Notes: generated by a model from the sequence alone, not told the origin. Shown: positions 16,369 to 26,024, counted from the first letter of the stretch. The stretch: 64,000 nucleotides of DNA from Planctomycetaceae bacterium (GCA_020638975.1 JACKHN010000013.1:120859-184858), one strand, 5' to 3'. Numbers and translations: made by a program.

Positions 16369-17556
16369 ATGAATGCGTGTTTGCTTGCAGCCGCTCTGAT
16401 TATTCCTAACGTCGTTGGGCAAACGATGTATGAAGGAGAGATTGAAGCTCAGAATGTGATCTTTCAAAAGTTATGGGGCACGGAAATCAACTGGACGTTC
16501 GACGAACTGCCTGCCGCCGCAAGAGTTGCGGACGATCGAGTCCCGTACTCCGGCTACATCTATCCAGATACACATGGCGGAACTGTCTCAGCCTTGCGCA
16601 AATACGATCAAGCCTTCGATCAAGGAACCCTGGCAACCGCCTTCGAGCGACGTGATACGTCGCTAACCGCGCCAGTCACGCGTCGAGTGAGTTACACGCG
16701 TCGCGTTGGGTTTGGAGGCTCCCGAACCTTCACCCGACTGGAGACGGTTCGTGCCGTGCCTTATTGGTATGGACACTGTAACGGATGGACATCGGCAACG
16801 ATTCGACATGCGGAACCGCAGCAGTCGGTCGAGCGCAACGGCGTGGTCTTCACGCCTTCTGACATCAAAGGTCTGTTGGCGGAGATGTATATCTACAATG
16901 AGAATGAAATGCTGGCTGAAGGTTACATCAATCCAGGCAAGCTGCACGCCGTGATCGCCAATTGGGTCGGACGAGGCATGCATCCGATCGGCATGGAAGC
17001 TGACCCTGGCAGCGAAAAATGGAACTATCCGATCTATGGTTACTCGATGGAGGCGTACAATCGGTCGCCGGGCCACGTTGATGTGCGGTTAACAGTCACC
17101 TATGCCATGAGCAGCGAAACAGAGGCCGATAAGAGTCCTCGCATCGCAAAAGAGAAGCATTTCAACTATCACCTCAACCTCGACGGCGAAGGCAAGATCG
17201 TTGGCGGATATTACTATCGAAACAGCGCTCGCATCGACATGCTGTGGGTTCCGCTACGACCGAAAGCCGCTGGCGAAAAGGGAAACGAACGCGGCAATCC
17301 ACACATTGATGTCGAAAAAGTGTTAGCGATCTGGCGTGATTCGGTGCCCGCCGAGCAACGTGCCGGCTGGGCTCATGTCGATCCATTTCTACAGGATCGA
17401 TTGGCTGACGACATCCAATTCGCACACCTCCGGCCTGCTCAACCCGCCAAGGTGGTTCTAGCAAGTGCAGACGTTGCGAACGACGCGAACGACGCGGTAG
17501 CTACCACGGAACTCGCTGCCGAAGAGTCCGTTCTGAACAATCTGGCAATGCCATAG
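16369..17556 (+). CDS. Secreted transglutaminase-elicitor-like protein
   Basis: A 395-residue exported protein with a short signal peptide (1-18) and GAGGAGG 8 bases before the ATG. It resembles the transglutaminase-elicitor family known from Phytophthora GP42 and some bacteria. A probable catalytic Cys137 lies in Y-W-Y-G-H-C-N-G-W-T-S, followed by a possible His205/Asp212 pair. The segment K-W-N-Y-P-I-Y-G-Y-S-M at 217-227 aligns with the Pep-13 motif, keeping the Trp and Pro at positions 2 and 5. A transglutaminase would cross-link Gln and Lys side chains, here perhaps in the cell wall or surface proteins. The C-terminal 40 residues are Ala-rich and probably disordered. The longest frame adds 20 codons before the strong RBS. 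Confidence 0.7.
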   Translation: MNACLLAAALIIPNVVGQTMYEGEIEAQNVIFQKLWGTEINWTFDELPAAARVADDRVPYSGYIYPDTHGGTVSALRKYDQAFDQGTLATAFERRDTSLTAPVTRRVSYTRRVGFGGSRTFTRLETVRAVPYWYGHCNGWTSATIRHAEPQQSVERNGVVFTPSDIKGLLAEMYIYNENEMLAEGYINPGKLHAVIANWVGRGMHPIGMEADPGSEKWNYPIYGYSMEAYNRSPGHVDVRLTVTYAMSSETEADKSPRIAKEKHFNYHLNLDGEGKIVGGYYYRNSARIDMLWVPLRPKAAGEKGNERGNPHIDVEKVLAIWRDSVPAEQRAGWAHVDPFLQDRLADDIQFAHLRPAQPAKVVLASADVANDANDAVATTELAAEESVLNNLAMP

Positions 17557-17709
17557 TCGAATTGAAGTGAGGTATTGAATGCGAATGCCGGCGGCGCATC
17601 GTAACACTGTGGACTTTGTTGATCAAAGTCTCGGATCAAGACCCGCCGCTGGCGACATTCCGCGCCATGTTCGTTTCGGAATGCATAGACCTTGGAGGTG
17701 GGTAAAGCA

Positions 17710-18603
17710 TTAGAAGTCACCAACGGCTTGACCGTCGTTGCGAATGATCAGGTTTCGAAGCAAGTTGGGATCGATCGACTCGGAGATGAAGTGTACTGCA
17801 CCATCCCCCATTGCCGCCTGCATACCGCCGGGATGATTGCTTCCCGGATCGGTTGATCCGCTGTTGATCGCCATCTGCATTTGAGCAAGCGACAAGTCCG
17901 TCGGCTCCATCCAAGGCACTTGTTGGTCTTTGACTTCGACCACCAGGATCGTATTCGAAGTTCCGTCCGTGATGTCGCGTAACGCAATTGGTTGATCACC
18001 TTCGAAAATAGTGCCTGGCCCGACGATCACCATATAGTTCGTTGAGTTCATCATCGCGTTCGGGCTTGACACGCATCCATAGGTCGGAATTGCGACATCG
18101 ACGAGATGCTGGTTCTCCGGTGCATCCCAGGGCTTATCGAGATCGATCTGGTCATACAACTGTGATTGCTCCACAAATGGAAGCAACAACGTACGCCAGC
18201 TGTGTAGCTTGTTGCCATCGGCATCGACCGTATAGGCTGGCGGGAACGTCTTGTAAACGTCGTGATAGTTGTGCATTGCCAGCGCGACTTGCTTCAGATT
18301 GTTTTGGCATTGCATTCGGCGAGCCGCTTCCCGGGCGGCTTGAACCGCCGGCAACAACAGCGCGACCAGCACACCACCGATCGTCACGGTCCCAATAATG
18401 GCAACCAAAGCGACCACGATGATGACGGTACCCGTGGAGGATGAGGACTGCGTAGGGGCGGCAACTGGTTTGCCTTGATAGGCGGTGGGGTGGGGAATCT
18501 GGATCGTATTACCGCAAGACTTGCAAGGGCCACTCTGCCCGGCGTATTGATCCGCGACTTGGGTCGAGGTACCGCAATGAGGACAATTAAATGAGATTGG
18601 CAT
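17710..18603 (-). CDS. DUF1559 protein with N-terminal zinc ribbon
   Basis: A 297-residue protein. Residues 1-35 form a zinc-ribbon with C-P-H-C and C-K-S-C pairs. After a Ser/Thr-rich linker there is one membrane helix (about 60-85), which runs straight into the DUF1559 signature L-L-L-P-A-V-Q-A-A-R-E-A-A-R-R-M-Q-C. The body has the usual H-N-Y-H-D, T-D-G-T-S-N-T and C-terminal M-G-D-G-A-V-H-F-I-S elements. In ordinary DUF1559 proteins the same segment follows a type IV pilin-like leader; here the leader is replaced. AAGGAGC precedes this ATG, so the longer frame (30 codons more) is rejected. It is transcribed towards the transglutaminase-like gene. Confidence 0.88.
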   Translation of the reverse strand: MPISFNCPHCGTSTQVADQYAGQSGPCKSCGNTIQIPHPTAYQGKPVAAPTQSSSSTGTVIIVVALVAIIGTVTIGGVLVALLLPAVQAAREAARRMQCQNNLKQVALAMHNYHDVYKTFPPAYTVDADGNKLHSWRTLLLPFVEQSQLYDQIDLDKPWDAPENQHLVDVAIPTYGCVSSPNAMMNSTNYMVIVGPGTIFEGDQPIALRDITDGTSNTILVVEVKDQQVPWMEPTDLSLAQMQMAINSGSTDPGSNHPGGMQAAMGDGAVHFISESIDPNLLRNLIIRNDGQAVGDF

Positions 18604-18787
18604 CGCGAAGGCTCCTTCGGTTCGATGATCTGCTGGGCAGAAACTGGGTGAGCGAGTCTGCGTACTTCGCACTCTATCCACTAATCTTGGCATTGAATAG
18701 CTGAAGGCTCAAGAACTTACGGTGGTTCCCAAAAGCTGAATCGTTCGGGTCTGGATCGGGTTGCGCGATGCGAGGTTCGAGTCTGCG

Positions 18788-19438
18788 TTAAAGCGGTTTG
18801 GACTTCGACCAACGTGTAAGATAAACCAACGCCAGGAAATCGTAGAGCGAGTGAGTGACCAGTGGTGCCAGCAGACTGCCGGTCATCAGAAAGAGTACCC
18901 CGAAGTAGATACTGGCGACTGCCGCGAGCACGGCGTAGGCGGGAGTGATCCAATGGCAAACGCCAAAGAGAACCGAAGTCAAGGCAATGGCGAAGACAAT
19001 TCCCGTAGGACCACTAATTCGTTCCGCGATCGCCGCCTGACACAAGCCCCGAAACAACAACTCTTCACCGAAGCCTGCCGCAAGCGAAACTGCGGCAAGT
19101 TCCAAGAGGGATAAAGGTTCAAACAGCGGCAAGACGCGTGAGGTGACGAAGCGACGAATTCTCACCAGTGGTCGGAAGGCAAGTCGATTGATAAACCACA
19201 ACCCGATCAACAGAGGGATCGTCGCAGCGGTTCCCCAAAGGACGGCCAACAGATACTCACTCGACGAATCTTTGGCCAGCACAGGGATTGTCGAAAGTGG
19301 GTCGACGCCGACCAGCCAACCCACCATCAACGCTGCGACCCCCAGTGCTGCTTCAAACGAGAAAGCAGTCATGACGAATGAGTCGGTTGTGTTGGCGGCT
19401 GGTGACACGAGATGTCTGTTTGTGTTCGTCGCACCCAT
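18788..19438 (-). CDS. CPBP-family intramembrane metalloprotease
   Basis: A 216-residue multi-pass membrane protein with the CPBP (CaaX protease and bacteriocin-processing) signatures. Motif 1 is G-E-E-L-L-F-R-G near residue 124. Motif 2 has a His in F-G-V-C-H-W near 160. Motif 3 is the late H-S-L-Y-D-F segment. The two Glu and the later His are the presumed zinc ligands and catalytic base. The N-terminal ~25 residues before the first membrane helix are polar and an inner Met could be the true start; the RBS is weak. Its target is unknown. Confidence 0.85.
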   Translation of the reverse strand: MGATNTNRHLVSPAANTTDSFVMTAFSFEAALGVAALMVGWLVGVDPLSTIPVLAKDSSSEYLLAVLWGTAATIPLLIGLWFINRLAFRPLVRIRRFVTSRVLPLFEPLSLLELAAVSLAAGFGEELLFRGLCQAAIAERISGPTGIVFAIALTSVLFGVCHWITPAYAVLAAVASIYFGVLFLMTGSLLAPLVTHSLYDFLALVYLTRWSKSKPL

Positions 19439-19541
19439 AAGGCGAGTTATGGGGTACTTAGGCTAGGGCGGCGGTGACTGGAACGCAAAAAATCCCTCAA
19501 ATCGTTGGTGGATCGGCCCTCCAGACGGGTCGGGTGGTTCA

Positions 19542-19570
19542 TTGACGGTCTGAATGGTCGCTGCTAGACT
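19542..19570 (+). promoter_or_regulatory. Candidate sigma-70-type promoter for ppdK
   Basis: TTGACG (19542-19547), 17 bases, TAGACT (19565-19570). It lies about 220 bases before the ppdK start and would leave a long leader. The rest of the 351-bp gap 19439-19789 shows no gene and no recognisable riboswitch. Confidence 0.4.
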
Positions 19571-19789
19571 TTGCGGCTTATCTACGCCTCGCAGCCTGCC
19601 GTCAGGGGACTCTAGCACCAAATCCACCTGCGGAAAATCGGTTGTCTGGCGAACCGACCCCGGTTCCCTAGATCACTCGGTATTCGATTTATTAAGTCTC
19701 AACCCGACTCGGGGCAGACTGCCAGCACCTCGGAACGGGCTTCAACACAAACAAACACACCGAATTCTCTCAACAGAAGGTACTCGATA

Positions 19790-22465
19790 ATGGCGAAGAA
19801 ATCCGCTGACAAGATGGTTTATTATTTCGGACAAACCCGTTGCGATGGGCGGGGCAAGTCCAAGTTTCTGCTTGGCGGCAAGGGGTTGAATTTGGCCGAA
19901 ATGACGGCGATCGGGCTGCCAGTGCCTCCTGGGCTGACGATTACGACCGAGGTTTGTGCGAACTACTACAAAGAAGGACGCCGCCTCCCCAAGGGTTTGA
20001 TGGAAGAAGTTCATGCGGGCGTGAAGACGCTTGAGAAGGAACTCGGCAAGAAGTTTGGCGATGACAAGTCGCCGTTGCTCTTCTCGGTTCGTTCGGGCGC
20101 GGCCGCTTCGATGCCGGGAATGATGGACACGGTTCTCAACCTGGGGATGACTGACAAATCGGTCGAAGCTCTGGCTGCGGCCACGGGCAACCCGCGATTC
20201 GCGTATGATGCCTATCGCCGTTTGATCAACATGTTCGGCGACGTCGTGATGGAAGTCCACCACGAGCACTACGAAGCCGAGTTCGTGAAGATCAAGAAGA
20301 AGTACAAAGCCGAGCTAGACACCGATGTGCCTGCTGAAGGCTTGAAGGAATTGTGCGAGGCTTACAAGAAGGTCTACAAGAAGTACACCAAGGAAGACTT
20401 CCCGCAAGATCCGTTCAAGCAGTTGGCTCTCGCCATCGAAGCGGTCTTCAAGAGCTGGCAGACACCTCGCGCGATTCGCTATCGCGAAGTCGAAGGCATC
20501 TTCGGCCTAGCCGGTACGGCGGTGAATGTCCAGTCGATGGCTTATGGCAACATGGGCGAAGATAGTGGAACGGGCGTTGCGTTCACTCGCAATCCATCCA
20601 CCGGCGAGAACAAGTTTTACGGTGAGTTCCTCATCAATGCTCAAGGCGAAGACGTCGTCGCGGGCATCCGAACTCCGCAGCCTGTCGAAGAAATGCCCGC
20701 CTGGTCGACGACCGCATTGCCGACGCTTGGCAAGACGGTTTACAAGCAGCTCCTGGATATCAAAAAAATCTTGGAGACGCATTACAAGGACATGCAGGAC
20801 ATCGAGTTCACGATCGAAGGTGGCAAGTTGTTCATGCTGCAGACTCGTAACGGCAAACGAACGGGTGCTGCGGCCGTGAAGGTCGCTTGCGACATGGTCA
20901 AGGAGAAGTTGATCGACGAAAAGACAGCTGTGAAGCGAATTCCCGCGAATGATCTGACGCAATTGTTGCTGCCTAGCTTCGATCCTGTTGCTAAGAACAA
21001 GGCCGATGTCCTCACAACCGGCCTACCAGCTTCGCCAGGAGCCGCAGTTGGAACGTTGGCATTCACTGCAGAAGAAGCTGTCGCGCGGACAGCCGCTGGT
21101 GAGAAAGTTCTCTTGGTTCGTAACGAGACCAGCCCCGAAGACGTCGATGGCATGCACAGTGCCGCTGGCATCTTGACCAGCACGGGTGGCATGACCAGCC
21201 ACGCGGCGGTGGTTGCACGCGGTTGGGGTCGTTGCTGTGTTGCCGGAGCCGGAGCCGTTCACATTGATGAAAAGGGGCGCAAGATCACGGTCAATGGCAA
21301 GACGTTCACCCACAAGGACACGATCTCGCTCGACGGTTCCACCGGCCAAGTCATGGCAGGTTCAATTTCAACCATAACTCCAACGCTGTCTGGCGACTTT
21401 GCAACGGTCATGAAATGGGCCGACAAGTATCGCAAGCTCGGCATTCGCACGAATGCGGATACTCCTGAAGATGCACAACGTGCTCGCGACTTCGGTGCCG
21501 AAGGAATTGGTCTGTGCCGCACCGAGCACATGTTCTTCGAAGGCGATCGCATCACAGCCATGCGTGAGATGATTCTCGCCAGCGACGAGAAGGCAAGACG
21601 CAAGGCGTTGAAGAAGCTGCTGCCGTTCCAACGCAAGGACTTCATCGGCATTTTCACCGCGATGAAAGGTTTGCCCGTGACCGTTCGCTTGCTTGATCCA
21701 CCGTTGCACGAATTCCTGCCTCACGAGAAGAAGGCACAGGCGGACATGGCCAAGTTGCTCGGCTTGAAGGCCAGTGATGTCGAAGGTCGCGTGGATCAAC
21801 TCCACGAGGCGAACCCCATGCTCGGCCATCGCGGTTGCCGATTGAGCATCACCTATCCCGAAATCCTCGAGATGCAAGTGACCGCAATTGTCGAAGCGGC
21901 GATCGAGTGCAAGGCCAAGAACGTGAAGGCTCAGCCCGAGATCATGATTCCACTGGTCGGAACTGTGGCGGAACTTTCGACGCTGCGCAAGCTGGCCGAA
22001 GAGACGATTGAAAAGGTCAAGGCCGACAAGAACTTTAAGGGCAAGCTCGACATCTCGATCGGTACGATGATCGAGATTCCGCGCGCTGCGTTGACGGCCG
22101 ATCAGATTGCCGAGCATGCCGAGTTCTTTAGCTTCGGCACGAACGACCTGACACAGATGACGTTTGGCTACAGCCGCGACGACATCAACTCGTTCCTGCC
22201 CGATTACTTGAAGCAAGAGATTTTGCAAGTCGACCCCTTCCAATCGCTCGACCAAACCGGCGTTGGCCAGTTGGTCGAAATGGGCGTTCAGAAGGGACGA
22301 AAGACTCGCAAGGACTTGAAAGTCGGCATCTGCGGCGAACACGGTGGCGACCCTTCGTCGATCGACTTCTGTCATCGCGTTGGCTTGAACTACGTCAGCT
22401 GCTCGCCGTTCCGAGTGCCCATCGCGCGATTGGCAGCTGCCCAAGCAGCCCTGAATAACGAGTAG
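19790..22465 (+). CDS. ppdK: Pyruvate, phosphate dikinase
   Basis: An 891-residue enzyme of standard length that reversibly makes phosphoenolpyruvate from pyruvate, ATP and phosphate. The N-terminal nucleotide domain has G-G-K-G-L-N-L-A-E-M and V-R-S-G-A-A-A-S-M-P-G-M-M-D-T-V. A mid-region motif is G-V-A-F-T-R-N-P-S-T-G-E. The swivelling domain carries the phosphorylated His in G-G-M-T-S-H-A-A-V-V-A-R-G-W-G. The PEP/pyruvate barrel ends with F-S-F-G-T-N-D-L-T-Q-M and C-G-E-H-G-G. GAAGGT precedes the ATG. It is monocistronic, with a rho-independent terminator 25 bases after the stop. In a heterotroph it could serve glycolysis with pyrophosphate or gluconeogenesis. Confidence 0.97.
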   Translation: MAKKSADKMVYYFGQTRCDGRGKSKFLLGGKGLNLAEMTAIGLPVPPGLTITTEVCANYYKEGRRLPKGLMEEVHAGVKTLEKELGKKFGDDKSPLLFSVRSGAAASMPGMMDTVLNLGMTDKSVEALAAATGNPRFAYDAYRRLINMFGDVVMEVHHEHYEAEFVKIKKKYKAELDTDVPAEGLKELCEAYKKVYKKYTKEDFPQDPFKQLALAIEAVFKSWQTPRAIRYREVEGIFGLAGTAVNVQSMAYGNMGEDSGTGVAFTRNPSTGENKFYGEFLINAQGEDVVAGIRTPQPVEEMPAWSTTALPTLGKTVYKQLLDIKKILETHYKDMQDIEFTIEGGKLFMLQTRNGKRTGAAAVKVACDMVKEKLIDEKTAVKRIPANDLTQLLLPSFDPVAKNKADVLTTGLPASPGAAVGTLAFTAEEAVARTAAGEKVLLVRNETSPEDVDGMHSAAGILTSTGGMTSHAAVVARGWGRCCVAGAGAVHIDEKGRKITVNGKTFTHKDTISLDGSTGQVMAGSISTITPTLSGDFATVMKWADKYRKLGIRTNADTPEDAQRARDFGAEGIGLCRTEHMFFEGDRITAMREMILASDEKARRKALKKLLPFQRKDFIGIFTAMKGLPVTVRLLDPPLHEFLPHEKKAQADMAKLLGLKASDVEGRVDQLHEANPMLGHRGCRLSITYPEILEMQVTAIVEAAIECKAKNVKAQPEIMIPLVGTVAELSTLRKLAEETIEKVKADKNFKGKLDISIGTMIEIPRAALTADQIAEHAEFFSFGTNDLTQMTFGYSRDDINSFLPDYLKQEILQVDPFQSLDQTGVGQLVEMGVQKGRKTRKDLKVGICGEHGGDPSSIDFCHRVGLNYVSCSPFRVPIARLAAAQAALNNE

Positions 22466-22490
22466 TTCACTAAAAGACGAAGCCTACAAT

Positions 22491-22525
22491 GCCCCGATGC
22501 TCGATCGCGATCATCGGGGCTTTTT
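22491..22525 (+). terminator. Rho-independent terminator after ppdK
   Basis: A perfect 9-bp stem GCCCCGATG / CATCGGGGC with a 12-base loop, followed by TTTTT at 22521-22525. It begins 25 bases after the ppdK stop. Confidence 0.85.
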
Positions 22526-22791
22526 CGTGCGCCGATATCGAAGCAGGAGCCCCAAAAGAGCGCGCGGTTCGCGCGCGCAACTCATTGCATGGGCTCATAT
22601 TTCAGCTTGCCCGCACAGTTTGCCAGTTGGACCAGTTCTCCTGAGATTTCTTCCTGATTCGCGCTGTAGCAACTGCTTTAACCGGTCGAATCTAACCACA
22701 TAGGCGAACGAGGAGTCAAATTTCGATCCTCGCAGGCGGCTTTGCACCAATTGGATCAATCGACTTCCCATTCCACAGGATGGACTCAGCA
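22526..22791. other. Intergenic gap before the porin gene
   Basis: About 265 bases without a supported gene. It contains a short G/C palindrome (GCGCGCGGTTCGCGCGC, near 22560-22577) and is otherwise featureless. No promoter was strong enough to call. Confidence 0.4.
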
Positions 22792-24417
22792 ATGCGTTTC
22801 TCAAAACAGTTAATCTCATCCGTCACCGCTCTGGCGATGTCAGCCGGGGCGACAGCCTTGGCTCAGCAGGGTTCCTACTACGACACGATTACCAGTAACA
22901 GTTCGGTCGTCAACGCCGCAGAAGACGACACTTCCATCCACGAAGCGTCGGTTATGATCAGCGTGTTCGAAGCTGCTGATCTCGGCGACACGAAAGGCGG
23001 CAAGGGTTGCACGTGTGATTCGTGTCTCGGCGGAAAGGGAGACGGGAAAGGCGGTTGTGCGGCGGTGCGGAAAGCAGCCGCGGCATCGCATAAGAATGTC
23101 TTCTACGACAATGACTTCAGCTATTTGTGCAATTCCGGCTGTTGCGATACTTATCTAGGCGATCGATTCAAACGGTTGGCTGTTGGTAACTGTTGGACCG
23201 TCGACGTCGGCGGCCAGTATCGTATGCGATTCCACAATGAACAGAACATCAACAATCTCAACATCCCCAACTTCCTCGGCCTAACGGGTGACGACGACAA
23301 CTTTCTCTTGCAACGTACTCGACTTTACCTGAACGCCGAGTACGGCAGTCACTTCCGCTTCTACGGTGAAATGCTCGATGCGGTCAGCGAGTTTGGGAGT
23401 GGTCCTCCGCGAGTGATCGAGGAGAATCGAACGGAGTTGCAAAATTTGTTCATCGAGTTCCGAAAACTCGATGTCGGGGCAGGCACGGTCGGCGCGAGAG
23501 TTGGCCGTCAAGAGATCCAGCTCGGTGCCCAACGGATGGTTTCCCCACTAGACTGGGCAAATACGCGGCGTACCTTCGAAGGTGCTCGTGTCATGTGGGA
23601 AGGTGAAAGCTGGGACATCGACGGATTCTGGCTGCGTCCGATGACGCAGGATGCAGCTCATTTCAAGGCGCTCGACTCGCCAGACCTGGATCGCCAGTTG
23701 TATGGTGTGTATGGCACGTACAAAGACCTCTGCCGTGACAATCTGGAGGCCTATTGGTTGGCATTCGACTCGAAAGATACAACCGTTGCCAACGGTACAT
23801 TTCGCTACGACACGTTAGGTACGCGTTACTGGGGCGCCGAGGGCAATTGGCTGTACGAGTTGGAAGCGGCAGTTCAATTTGGTACGAATTCCGACGACAG
23901 CGCTCACTCGGCGGGAGCCGTTACTGCTGGACTCGGTCGCAAGTTCCCTTGCACGGTCTTCTCGCCGACCTTGTGGGGCTACTACGACTGGGCCTCCGGC
24001 GACAACACCGTCGGCAACGGGTATCACCATTACTTCCCACTGGCTCACAAGTACAACGGCTTCATGGACATCTTCGGACGTCGAAATATCCATGACATCA
24101 ACCTTCTGCTAACTGCCGACCTCACGGACAAAGTGAAGTTCCTTGCGTGGTATCACTACTTCATGCTCGCCAATGGCAACGACGTTCCCTACAACGTCGA
24201 CATGACCAACTTCAACGGTCAAGCGGCAGGGACGAGCGGCAGTCGGGATCTAGGACACGAAATCGACTTCCTGATCACCCACAACATCTCACCGCGAATG
24301 AGCATGCTCTACGGCTACTCGCACTTCTTCGCGGGTAACTACTATGCGACAACCGCAGGCGTTCCCTACAACGGCGACGCTGATTTCGCCTACGTGCAAT
24401 TCCAGCTCGACTTTTAA
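22792..24417 (+). CDS. Outer-membrane beta-barrel porin (alginate-export/AlgE-like)
   Basis: A 541-residue exported protein with a signal peptide of about 25 residues ending A-L-A-Q. A Cys/Gly/Lys-rich spacer (C-T-C-D-S-C-L-G-G-K-G-D-G-K-G-G) and a second Cys cluster (Y-L-C-N-S-G-C-C-D-T-Y) follow. From about residue 150 to the end it shows alternating beta-strands with aromatic girdles, ending in F-A-Y-V-Q-F-Q-L-D-F, typical of an outer-membrane barrel terminating in Phe. The barrel resembles alginate-export porins. The Cys-rich linker may bind metal or disulfide-link to the cell wall, which is inference. The ATG at 22780 is an alternative start, 4 codons earlier. Confidence 0.85.
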   Translation: MRFSKQLISSVTALAMSAGATALAQQGSYYDTITSNSSVVNAAEDDTSIHEASVMISVFEAADLGDTKGGKGCTCDSCLGGKGDGKGGCAAVRKAAAASHKNVFYDNDFSYLCNSGCCDTYLGDRFKRLAVGNCWTVDVGGQYRMRFHNEQNINNLNIPNFLGLTGDDDNFLLQRTRLYLNAEYGSHFRFYGEMLDAVSEFGSGPPRVIEENRTELQNLFIEFRKLDVGAGTVGARVGRQEIQLGAQRMVSPLDWANTRRTFEGARVMWEGESWDIDGFWLRPMTQDAAHFKALDSPDLDRQLYGVYGTYKDLCRDNLEAYWLAFDSKDTTVANGTFRYDTLGTRYWGAEGNWLYELEAAVQFGTNSDDSAHSAGAVTAGLGRKFPCTVFSPTLWGYYDWASGDNTVGNGYHHYFPLAHKYNGFMDIFGRRNIHDINLLLTADLTDKVKFLAWYHYFMLANGNDVPYNVDMTNFNGQAAGTSGSRDLGHEIDFLITHNISPRMSMLYGYSHFFAGNYYATTAGVPYNGDADFAYVQFQLDF

Positions 24418-24439
24418 TGCACCTACGCTATCAGCGCCC

Positions 24440-24476
24440 AAAAAACGAAAGGCTCTGGATATTCCAGAGCCTTTCG
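24440..24476 (-). terminator. Strong hairpin terminator for the oxidoreductase gene
   Basis: A perfect 14-bp stem (CGAAAGGCTCTGGA and its complement) with a 3-base loop lies between two convergent genes. Read on the minus strand it is followed by TTTTTT, so it is a classic terminator for the gene ending at 24516. On the plus strand no T-run follows, though it may also slow transcripts from the porin gene. Confidence 0.85.
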
Positions 24477-24515
24477 ACGTTCTTGCCGGTGGGTAACGCT
24501 TTCTAGTCTGACGTA

Positions 24516-26024
24516 CTACACCTTATCCGCCGTCGGACAGACGAAGCCTTCGCGATACTCGCGAGTACACATCGCGGTCGCTTCCGCCGAGTCTGGGAAG
24601 ATCTCGCGTTCAGGATCGAACTTCAGAAGGGGGCCGAGCGAGATCGGATACTTCGCCAGATCAACCTTGTTGTCCTTCAGATGCTGGACCGTGCGATCGA
24701 GCGTCTTGTCGTTGTCGTCGAGACTCTTGATGCCGCTCAAGGCTTGCCGTACTTCGTCGATCGAGACCTTGTTATTCTCGCCGAGATAGTACGAAATGTT
24801 GCCGAGATGGCTCATGCCAGCCGACAAGTGACCTTCGCGGACGTCGGCGTTGAGATCTCCGGCGTTGCGGCTGATGCAAGCGTCGATGAAGTTCTCGAAG
24901 TGGTTTTCGCCACCTTTGAACTGCTTGATGACATTGAAATCTTTGTCCATTGCGACGCAATCCGAGTAGGTGCGTTGCACGACGTAGCCCTCGCTGCCGT
25001 AGAAGACGACACCGATCTTGTTGCCGCTCGCGCTCCCAAACAGCTTGTTCAGCTCTTCGTCGGCCGCATTATCAATCTCTAAGCCACGAGTCTCGAATAC
25101 GATGCATTTCTTGCCGTAATCGAAGACGGTTACTTCCGTGTTCGCCGTGTCGCCAGCATCGACGTAGTTGGGGTCGTTTCGTTCGGCTTGATAACCTAAA
25201 CGCCCACCGTAAGTGATGATGTTGGTGGGATGCGTGTCGATGCCGAGTCCCCAGCGTGCGATGTCCGTTTGGTGAGGGCCTTGGTTGCCGCTGTCGCCGT
25301 TGCCGTACAACCGCTGCCAGTGCCAATCGTAATGGAACTTGCTTCGTGTGACGCGGGGATCGGTGTAAGGTGCGGGTCCGCTCCAAAGATTGAAGTCGAC
25401 TGACGACGGAACGGGATAATCGCCCAAGGCTCCGATCGACTTGCGACGCTTGTAGCACAGGGCTCGCGAGAAATTCACTTCGCCGATCCCGCCGGCCGCG
25501 ATAAACGCCACCGCTTCCTGGCAGGCCTTGCTCGACCGACACTGAGTGCCGACCTGGCACATCTTGTTGTACTTGCGAGCCGCCGCGATCAACGCGCTGC
25601 CTTCGGCGATGTTATGGCAAACGGGCTTTTCGACATAGGCGTCCTTGCCAGCTTGCATCGCCCAAACTCCGCACAATGCGTGCCAGTGATTCGGTGTCGC
25701 AGTGCTGACCAGATCGACGGTCTTGTCGTCGAAGGCTTTCCGCATGTCCTTGACGAACTTAGGACGCGTGCCCTGTTGCTTTTCGATAGCATCACAGCGT
25801 TTGGCACCCGCTTCCTCATCCACGTCGACGATGTAAAGGATTTCCGTCCGAGGATCATGCAACCAGCGACCGATGTGCTCGCCGCCTCGACCACCGCCTC
25901 CAACAACGGCCACCCCCAACTTCTCGTTGGCAGATTGTGCGCGACCAAAACGAGGAGCGATCGCGACAGCAGCAGAAGCTGCCAGCGAGCTTTGAACAAA
26001 CCGACGACGAGTAATCTTAGACAC
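24516..26024 (-). CDS. Tat-exported Gfo/Idh/MocA-family oxidoreductase
   Basis: A 502-residue NAD(P)-dependent oxidoreductase. The N-terminus has a twin-arginine signal (S-K-I-T-R-R-R-F-V-Q-S-S) and an Ala-rich h-region. The Rossmann fold starts V-A-V-V-G-G-G-G-R-G-G near residue 38. The conserved E-K-P-V segment (Y-V-E-K-P-V-C-H) carries the Lys thought to act in catalysis. The large C-terminal half is the substrate domain. The start codon is GTG with GAGGAG 10 bases upstream. Such exported members are numerous in planctomycetes; the sugar substrate is unknown. It ends at a strong terminator. Confidence 0.9.
   Translation of the reverse strand: MSKITRRRFVQSSLAASAAVAIAPRFGRAQSANEKLGVAVVGGGGRGGEHIGRWLHDPRTEILYIVDVDEEAGAKRCDAIEKQQGTRPKFVKDMRKAFDDKTVDLVSTATPNHWHALCGVWAMQAGKDAYVEKPVCHNIAEGSALIAAARKYNKMCQVGTQCRSSKACQEAVAFIAAGGIGEVNFSRALCYKRRKSIGALGDYPVPSSVDFNLWSGPAPYTDPRVTRSKFHYDWHWQRLYGNGDSGNQGPHQTDIARWGLGIDTHPTNIITYGGRLGYQAERNDPNYVDAGDTANTEVTVFDYGKKCIVFETRGLEIDNAADEELNKLFGSASGNKIGVVFYGSEGYVVQRTYSDCVAMDKDFNVIKQFKGGENHFENFIDACISRNAGDLNADVREGHLSAGMSHLGNISYYLGENNKVSIDEVRQALSGIKSLDDNDKTLDRTVQHLKDNKVDLAKYPISLGPLLKFDPEREIFPDSAEATAMCTREYREGFVCPTADKV

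Noticed and set aside
21368..22444. Minus-strand open frame of 358 codons antisense to ppdK
   Set aside because: Pure shadow of a highly conserved gene with strong codon bias; no domain or RBS.
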